Source: Neofusicoccum parvum
Taxonomy: Eukaryota; Ascomycota; Dothideomycetes; Botryosphaeriales; Botryosphaeriaceae
Assembly (NCBI GenBank): GCA_020912385.1
Contig: CP087218.1
Span: 434,001 to 498,000 of the forward strand
Direction of reading: 5' to 3'
DNA: 64,000 nt
Below the pieces are notes generated by a model. It had not been told where the DNA came from. It ran no database searches and was given only the letters and a program-made list of their open reading frames with translations. Both the position numbers and the translations under genes were made by a program. Positions 57,042 through 64,000 of this stretch are shown here, piece by piece (position 1 is the first letter of the stretch; every line of letters begins with the position of its first letter).

Positions 57042-58856
57042 CTACTCGGCGTGCGTTTGCAGGTGCAGGCGGCCAAGGATGTTGGCCCGCTTCCAGTAGC
57101 TGCGATAGCGCTTGCCGTAGATGAAGATGATCGGGGTGGTGAGGATGATGGCCGTGGTGATCAGCGACAGGACGTAGAAGACCTGTCCAACGCCAGCCGT
57201 CTCCGTCCAGTTGTTGACGAAGTAGCTGAAGCTGTAGAAGACGAAGGCTTTGAATGCCGCGCTCAGCACGAAGACCTCGGACGCCATCTCGCGGTAGGCA
57301 TCGACTCCGTACGCCGCCGTTGACGTGGCCACGACAATGACGCCAATGACATCGATGCCATGCGCGCTCGCCGTGGCCCAGTAGCTGACACCGTTCTGCG
57401 CGAGGTACCCGAACAGCAGCGCGCCAAGGGGCATCAGGAAGCCTCCGATCATGCTCAGCAACCGGTACTCGGGCTCGTAGATGCCGCCGTTCTTCTTGCA
57501 TGCCCACCGCACCAGCGGGTCACCGATGGCCGCCATGACCACTGCCGACAGCAATCCTCCCACAAACGGACCCAGCGAGAGGTAGCCCACCCCCGACGGA
57601 CTGAGCAGGTATGGCGGCGCCGCAAAGACCTGGGGAAGGATGATGGACTGCACGACCACCAGCGCCACTGCACCACCGCTGACAATCACCGACCACAGGA
57701 CCGGCAGGTTGATGCAGATGGCGAACGGTGTCACGAGCAGCTGGAAAAAGTTTTCGTTCGAGTAGGTCCCCGTGAACACGGCCAGCTGCTGGGTGAACGT
57801 CTTGCGTGTCGGCATGATTGACGACCCAGTCTCGATCGTCTCGATAATTCCACCGTCCTTGCCGACCATCGTGACCTCGCCTGCATCGCGGTTCTTCCGG
57901 ATGTACTGCGTCTCGGGTACGAAGAGGTACAGCAGCAACGTTTCAATGCCAGTGAATGGAATCTGCACTTGTCAGCCCCAGCCCTTGGCCACTAAAACAC
58001 ACACTTACCAGCAGGTAGAAGAGATACTCCCACCCCAGCTCCGCCGTGATTGGACCCGCAATGACCGCCGTGAAGTTGGAAGTCGCGCCGAGGAGGAACT
58101 GCATGAGCGCCATGTAGAAGCCTCGCTCGTGCACGAAGTAGAGGTCTCCAATCATCGAAATACCCACGCTCTCGAACGCTGCCACACTGCCACCCTGGAC
58201 GATTCTGCTCCAAACCAGTCCGTCAAACGATGTCCACACCGAGCCCATGACCGAGCCGACAAATCCAAACAGAGCAGAAACCAGCATCACTGGCCGCTTA
58301 CCCCATTTCACCGAGCATGCTGACACCAGAGGGAGAGAGATTCCCACAACGAGCGACTCTACCTCGTTCGTTAGCTAGATCAAACATCTAATTGCGTGTA
58401 AGGCCCTTACGGTATCCGGTTAGAAGTGCCACATCGGTGAGGGGACGCTTGAAGTCCTCCGCAATGACGACAAGACCGGGCGCAAGCATTGGTGCTACCT
58501 TCTGTCAGCGCACTCTTCGGCCAATCTGTCTGGCGCCCTACCGATGACTGCGGAAAAGATGACAACACCGAACGCAACGATAGTGGTCATGCTCAGCTTC
58601 TTCGCCGGCGAGAAGTTGAGCGGGTCGTTCGGATCATCGGATCTGCCCGGTCTTCAGCTTTCCGTTTCGTTCACCATCAGAGCGCTTCTTACGGCTGAGG
58701 CACGAGGACCGTGTTCGAATGCTTTCCAGTGCCATACTTGAGGGTCTCGTCTTTTGAGGAGCCCAGCTCTTTTCCGTTGCTGTTGTCGAGAAAGGCCGTC
58801 CCCGGCACCTCCAATTGCCCGAGGTGACGGTCTTCCAAAATATTAAGGAATCCCAT
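57042..58856 (-). CDS. MFS transporter, DHA1-like (HOL1-type) with 5 exons
   Basis: Proton antiporter or importer of the 12-14 helix drug:H+ type; substrate unknown. Exons 58693-58856, 58542-58642, 58411-58494, 58009-58358 and 57042-57962 join in frame to 539 aa. The N-terminus MGFLNILEDRHLGQLEVPGT and the motif VLVPQPSDDPNDPLNFS across the first junction are characteristic of this subfamily. Later motifs: LAPGLVVIAEDF, VWSRIVQGGSVAAFESVG, LGWEYLFYLL then IPFTGIETLLLYLFVPET, and QNGVSYWATASAHGID in the second half. It ends RSYWKRANILGRLHLQTHAE. Two acceptors are TAG-type and lie 2-3 bases past weaker AGs; phases confirm the choice. Fifth member of the accessory group. Confidence 0.9.
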
Positions 58857-59004
58857 GCTGTCTGAAGATTAAAGAGAGATACGATTAAGGATGGGACGAT
58901 TTGCACAGCTACGGGTCCTGCCCATACACTGAAGGACAAATCTTTGAGGTTGCGAAAAGATGGTGTGGACAGTAAAGAGAAGGCCGGACGAAAGCGCGTA
59001 ATGG

Positions 59005-59026
59005 TACTAGTACTAGTACTAGTACT
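59005..59026 (+). repeat. TACTAG hexanucleotide microsatellite
   Basis: Between three and four perfect copies of TACTAG, immediately before the first copy of the diverged direct repeat. Confidence 0.85.
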
Positions 59027-59027
59027 C

Positions 59028-59298
59028 TCGGCCCCACGCTTCCTCTTTGACACACGTCGAAGACGCAAAACGTTCTTGGCCTCCATTATGCCGGCCTGAT
59101 TTGTATACTTTGCAGGCTGTATGTTGACACGCACGTTGTTGCGCCCCCCTACCTGCGCGAGCATGGATGTGCGCCGATGGCGATCACGACGCGCCCAGGA
59201 TCAGCAGTCTAAAGAGGCCCAGCAACCCTCGGCCCCACTGATTTTCTGGTTCCTCTTCGAGACGCGTCCTACATATAAAACCTCTTGGCTTCCATGCA
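59028..59298. repeat. pair of diverged direct repeats (~65 bp each)
   Basis: Both copies start TCGGCCCCAC and share TTCCTCTT, GAC/GAGAC, ACG..TC, AAAAC..TCTTGGC and TCCAT in order. Copy 1 is 59028-59091, copy 2 is 59229-59298 with an 11-bp insertion after the first ten bases. By eye about 70% identical. Confidence 0.5.
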
Positions 59299-61383
59299 AC
59301 ACTAGGTTGATCACGCCGGGGGAATGCGCTGCTACGGCGGCTGTCGCGACTCCCTGCACGTCCCCGTTACCCCCGACCCCCAATTCGGACTCCGAGAAAT
59401 GTTCCGCAGCCCTACAAGAACCTCAACACCACGAACGCGTGTATCTCTTGTGCTTACAAAAGCCCTCGCTGTAGTGCAACAGCTTTAGCCTTCGAAACCC
59501 CATTCAGGCGCGACGAAACCAGACATGTCCAGCAACACCGCCAAGCAGAGGGCAGATCCTACCTCCCCCTTAATCTCGACTTCCCGTCACCAGGCCTATA
59601 CTTGCTCGGGCTCACGTTGGCTCTGCACTAGTCATGTACGGCGCTTTCTTCAAACCGTCGCGCGCGCCTATCAGGTAAGTCAATGGCCTATTTCACTCCC
59701 AGTGTAAGGGAAGGATGACGTTATCGTTTGGGAACGGCCTGGGCGTGTATGGAACGTAGCGGAATCCTTCCGTTCTCCTCTGAAGTCAGATTATCATAGC
59801 AGCTCTCGCAGAGGCTGGTTACCAATTCTTGATGGGCACATCCGCCCACGTTCCGTTCCGGCGATTGCATGCGGGTAAGAGCCTTTGCTTGGCGTTGGAA
59901 TGCGGCAGTTGGGCTCATCCGTAGTGCCGCTAGACTATAATGCCTGGGGTGTTATAGGTCACCGCTTTCTAAGAAATCCAGATGTCTAGTTTCCGTTCTC
60001 GTCCAGACCACGGTGAGACACGCCGATCCCTGATTGATGAAATGGTCCCACCAATACCTGCCTCCACAATGCCTTCTCGTCAAGATTTATGTGGCGGCCA
60101 ATGGCTATCGCAAAACATTTAGTAGGTAAAATTGCATGAGGAGCCGAAGCACCGTCCTGATAGTTTCACCACTTGTTCTACAAAATTGTTTTGCGCCCCA
60201 ACGAACGCTTCAACTACCTCCGGTCAAGCTTGACCGTTCTGATGCATCACCATCTATCGCCCTATCATCTGCTACAAAAATCTCTTGTAAAACCTAGCCT
60301 GCCGGCTCTCAATCATTGCTGACCTTTCTACAGCATGGCCGGTAGCCAGCTTACCATTCCCCGTGCCCTAGAGTGCTCCATGTCCGCATCCATAGAAGTC
60401 TCTCGCCTCGTAAGCATCCGAGCCGTCCTCTCAACTTTGCCCAGTTGACTTTGGTATTTTTGATGGTTCAATTGATTCCATAGTTGTCGAGGCCGACGAT
60501 CATCCTCCTCGCTTCGGAGTATGGTGGGGGCAAATCGAGCGGGGCTTATGGGCTGCGGGATCTTCCCGCTCAAAATTACTTGAAAGGGTAGCGAGGCGAA
60601 CTTGGCCTGATCAGGCTCCTCTTCCGCGCTTGATGCTATACACTCGTCAGCCATAGCTCGCCATACTCAAGCACCCATGAAAGCAAAATGCCTCTGCGGC
60701 GATTCTCGAATGCTCGGTTTCATTAACAGTCTTGGAAACGGGCCTGTCATCCCCTGACAGCAATATCTCTTTCCGAGCTCCAAGACACCTCAGTTCAAAC
60801 AGCCACATGCTTGGGTGAGCGGATTGGTCTTTTTTGTTCTCTCGACGCTGATGTGTGGCTTCGGGATTGATTTGGTGCAAGTTTTCTTTAGTGATGACGG
60901 CACGAGCGCTTGATAGGATGAACAATCACAGCTCAAGGCTACATTTGGCTAGAGATTTTGGTGCACCGTGGTTTCCGCTGAAGTGACAGTTCAAATAGAG
61001 AGTGCATATCTATCGGTGTGCTTCGGCCGCCGCTGGCCAGGATTGGGGCCTCGCTGCACGTGACACTTTGCCTTCAGGGTCCAAGCAGAAGGAAGTCACC
61101 TCGCCCGCACACTCTTGCACCTTGTCCTCTACACCCAAACTCCCTTTAATTTGCCACACATATCCAAACACAACCCGTCTGACAACTCTCTGGCCTCTTG
61201 TGCCAATTCAACCAATCCTACCGCCTCATCAAGCAGCGGCGACCCGACTCGCAAACCAACCGCAGCAGGCGGTGCCGGGAATGGCCACTACAGCTGCAGC
61301 AAACAGCGTACAAAGTGAGTCCAAGTCACACACCTCACCTTTGAAGTTGTTTTCTCATCACCACGCGACAGATATACTAACCT

Positions 61384-62249
61384 ATGCATTCGGTGCATGT
61401 TGCCCATTCACGGTCAGCATGTAGAAAGATCTGGGAGCTAGAGGCGGAAATCGAGCGTCTCAACATTGCTCTAGCACCGCAGGATCATACTACATCGAGG
61501 CCAGACTCGAGACAGGCCACTTTGGAGGCAAATGCTGAAAAGGTCCGGCTGAGCGTGAGGATGATGCGAACGTCCACCAATACCACGCTACGGAAGTCGC
61601 CTCCACATCCATGCTACCACCACCACAACCGCAACAACAGCAATATTACCCGTCAAGAGTATACTGGCTATCACCACCACGACCTCTGCCTCCGCTGCCA
61701 AAACCGCAGTTTCACCTTTTGGATGGAGCTGGCCATAACCACCGGGACCATTGCTGGCGAGTTGGGCATATGGATACACAGTTACTACCACTGTCATTCA
61801 TCCGGGTGGCTTCGAAAGTTGGATCAAAGTACGACAGCAGTGACGTGCGGCATGGACTCGTCTACCCTAGAACCTGCCGTTAATGTAACAAGGATGAGCA
61901 TTATTGCGGATTCTACCCCGTCAAGGGACCCGGGTTCTGGAAAAGGTACTGCGATGCATACATTGGCCACCAAGCCACCACCACTACTCTGCCCTCTTTC
62001 TCTTTGTCCTCAACAGGAGCGACATCTATCAGCATGTCTCATGTGGTACTACACTTGGAGCTCGACACCTACTCGGGCTTCGATCATTCACCTTTCCACT
62101 CATCTCACATGATATTCCATCTGGAATCCAGAGCCTGCCCTTCCGACTGCGGCCTCCGCGACATCAACTACACGCCGTGTGTCAGTCCAACAATCCACGC
62201 CGCTTCATCAGCTCAGATGTGGCCCACACGATATGGACTACCTGATTGA
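61384..62249 (+). pseudogene. possible broken gene with frame switch and one internal stop
   Basis: Two overlapping frames look partly coding. The first opens at 61384 and reads CRKIWELEAEIERLNIAL, a short amphipathic helix like the linker or coil after a zinc cluster. The second (61539-62249) reads LPPPQPQQQQYYPS, then LPPLPKPQFHLLDG, and has a single TAA at 61881-61883 followed by another 121 open codons beginning CNKDEHYCGFYPVKGPGF. The TAA would be CAA (Gln) with one C-to-T change. A GTGAGG donor at about 61556 and CAACAACAG acceptor at about 61641 could join the two frames in phase 0. I do not recognise the family. It could also be an intact gene spliced differently, or chance open frames in CA-rich sequence. 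Confidence 0.3.
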
Positions 62250-63541
62250 GATTTGTTTGGAGTGATCTCGCTATGAGGTTTCTCATGCCGCAATTTGACA
62301 TGTCGTCGCCCGTATCAGTGTGATACAGCCTCGGTGGCGGTCGGTCCAGGTGAACTTTTTCTAGCATCTTCCTGTATTAGGAAACAGCTGCGCAACACTG
62401 AAAACTGAGGATCTATTATACTGTCTACTCGCTCTTCGGATACAACGCTCAAAAAGCGCTCGAAAGGCGCTCGATAAAATCCTCCTTTCTAGTGGACTGT
62501 CAAAATCGAGATCAAGTTGCCTCCAAAAAAAAATTTCTTACAAGCCATAACCCTTGCAAAAGCCCGTCCACCGTCTTTGAATTGACACTTCAAAATTGAG
62601 AATTCCAGCTTTGTCCCATAGTGAAATATCCCCCAACACATTGTAGCATCGAGAATTCTAAATCAGCACACGCCCGCAACCGATGTGTCAAAAGGTTCAG
62701 CTCGCAGCCATTGCGCTTGCCAAATCATATTGCGATCAGCTCCGCTCGTGAAAGTTGAAACGTGTTGAGCTGATTGGGATTAGCGGCTTGGCAGTCTCAC
62801 CGATCACTGAAATCCGACGAGGAGTTAGCTGGCAAACGAAACAGCGACAAGAGGGAAGACAACAACATGATCGACGAAGACTGGTGAGTGAGCAAACAAG
62901 TCAGTAAGCTAGCACTAATTGCCTGCAGATCTTCGGTAGATGATGACCAAGGGTCCTGGTGCGACCGCCAGGGCTCGACGCAGCCACCCGCAGCCACCCG
63001 CAGCCCGCCGCGACCGTCTCCTGCGGCTGTTACTCGCTCGTATCATCGTTTCCTGCAATCGTACATCGCCGCGCCCGGACAACCCTACTCCGATGCAGTC
63101 TTTCTTCTGCACCTCAGATTGTAGAGATCGTTCCGACCGTGTTGGCTTTCAGTGTTGTCTACAACATCGACACCACGTTAATCTATCCGTTCGTCCACGC
63201 AACGAAGCAAGGTGCTTAGAAATTGAAAGAGGACGGATGGGCCTGTAAGCAGCACAAGAAACAATGGGCGTATACGAGGATAGAAACACGGCGGAAGGAG
63301 CTAAGAGGGACTGGGCTGTGCAGCGTGCACGGATGCGGAGGCCCAGCAGGAACAATGCCATCCCTGGCGAAAAATTATAGGGCAAAGTAATCAAAGCGAG
63401 TACATGCGCATAGGGTAAGTTGGTAGATTTCTTTCGATTATGCCTTGTCTGAACAAAAGCAAAGACAGGCCATTCTCTATGGCTTCTTTACCCGACCCTA
63501 TCTAACACCAGCTTTAGATATAGTCTCTACTCCTCCAAAAA
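62250..63541. other. gene-free AT-richer region
   Basis: About 1.3 kb with only short frames lacking protein-like content. No RNA gene or repeat recognised by eye. Confidence 0.4.
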
Positions 63542-64000
63542 TCAGTGCAACGTGTACCGCGATGCGTGCTGTACAATATTATATATCTGTAAGGCTTTGT
63601 TACTATCGGATTTCACTGATGCACGGATTTCCGTGGATGTATGACTTTTTTGGTGTTCATTGCCAAGACCCGAGTCTGGACCGTGGTTTGGCATATGTAC
63701 GCGCTCTGGCTTCTCAAAATATTGTTTTTTTGTCTCGGAAATGATATCTTTAAGGAGTATCTCTTGGAGAAGAATGTCGCATTCGCTATTCATTCTGCAC
63801 CACAAGGTGTTCACAACGCCCAGTCCGTTCTCCAAATACGCAATGAAAACACGATTGAGACACCAATAATACAGCAATTTACTGTCATTTTTGATATAAT
63901 CAAGACTCCTGTACCTGTCAGTGGCTAATCTCCACATGGATTCTGGTGCAAAAAAAAGGTTCACATACGACTGCAAATGTATGAAATGGCTACTGCTATC
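63542..64000 (-). CDS. open frame running off the right edge, unknown protein fragment
   Basis: The minus-strand frame is open from the window end to a stop at 63542, about 152 codons. It is rich in L, Y, N and K (MWRLATDRYRSLDYIKNDSK, then YYWCLNRVFIAYLENGLG), unlike the R/A/P-rich chance frames elsewhere, and the base composition is AT-rich. No family recognised. It may be the 3' end of a gene that begins outside the window, a mobile-element remnant, or chance. Confidence 0.25.
   Translation of the reverse strand, partial: DSSSHFIHLQSYVNLFFAPESMWRLATDRYRSLDYIKNDSKLLYYWCLNRVFIAYLENGLGVVNTLWCRMNSECDILLQEILLKDIISETKKQYFEKPERVHMPNHGPDSGLGNEHQKSHTSTEIRASVKSDSNKALQIYNIVQHASRYTLH

Larger units (their letters stand above)
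58857..61383. other. gene-poor region with microsatellite and diverged direct repeat
   Basis: About 2.5 kb. It contains the promoter of the DHA1 transporter, a TACTAG microsatellite (59005-59026) and two diverged copies of a ~65-bp segment (59028-59091 and 59229-59298). Two minus-strand frames (60328-60654, 108 codons; 60647-60925, 92 codons) have somewhat protein-like composition but no motif I recognise. I cannot support a gene. Confidence 0.4.

Noticed and set aside
59440..59472. C-x2-C-x6-C pattern resembling half a Zn2Cys6 cluster
   Set aside because: The frame has no second half of the cluster and ends soon; most likely chance or too degraded to call.
60328..60925. two adjacent minus-strand frames of 108 and 92 codons
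   Set aside because: Composition is not absurd, but no motif, no clear splice join and no recognised family; not enough for a gene call.

Overview
This is a nuclear segment of a filamentous ascomycete (Pezizomycotina, possibly Dothideomycetes; the class is an inference). The genes are eukaryotic, mostly housekeeping, and cut by short introns of about 47-80 nt with GTAAGT/GTGAGT-like donors. The window also carries fungal-only families: a class I hydrophobin, a HAP2/HapB CCAAT factor, a Zn2Cys6 regulator, and the TSPO and PX/DUF3818 families in fungal form. All exon joins below were worked out by hand from splice sites and reading frame. They are predictions.

Left and centre (1-48 kb) is an ordinary core-genome neighbourhood. 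In order: a 2OG-Fe(II) oxygenase running off the left edge; the U4/U6 snRNP WD40 protein PRP4; a PTC7-type PP2C phosphatase; the MPS1/TTK spindle-checkpoint kinase; the translation factor TMA22/DENR; the tRNA m1G37 methyltransferase TRM5; a 1,610-aa kinesin-3; a class I hydrophobin; a 1,891-aa mostly disordered repeat protein; the checkpoint clamp loader RAD17; HapB; mitoribosomal protein mL54; a 978-aa PX/DUF3818 protein; an ARS2/SERRATE homologue; and TSPO. Three long gene-free stretches (18.8-22.0, 31.7-33.6 and 34.8-38.6 kb) separate some of them, and two of these contain very GC-rich, low-complexity blocks.

Right (48-59 kb) is the accessory part. Five consecutive genes look like a nutrient-acquisition cluster: a monocarboxylate-type MFS transporter, an ACS/Dal5-type MFS transporter, a divergently transcribed intronless arylsulfatase, a Zn2Cys6 transcription factor, and a DHA1-type MFS transporter. 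The promoter shared by the ACS transporter and the sulfatase holds a perfect 13-bp tandem repeat with CGG triplets, the kind of site Zn2Cys6 proteins bind. A reasonable model is import and hydrolysis of organic sulfate esters under control of the local regulator. This is inferred from family and layout; no substrate can be read from the sequence.

Beyond 59 kb the window is gene-poor. It holds a diverged direct repeat, a hexanucleotide microsatellite and one apparently broken reading frame (61.4-62.25 kb).
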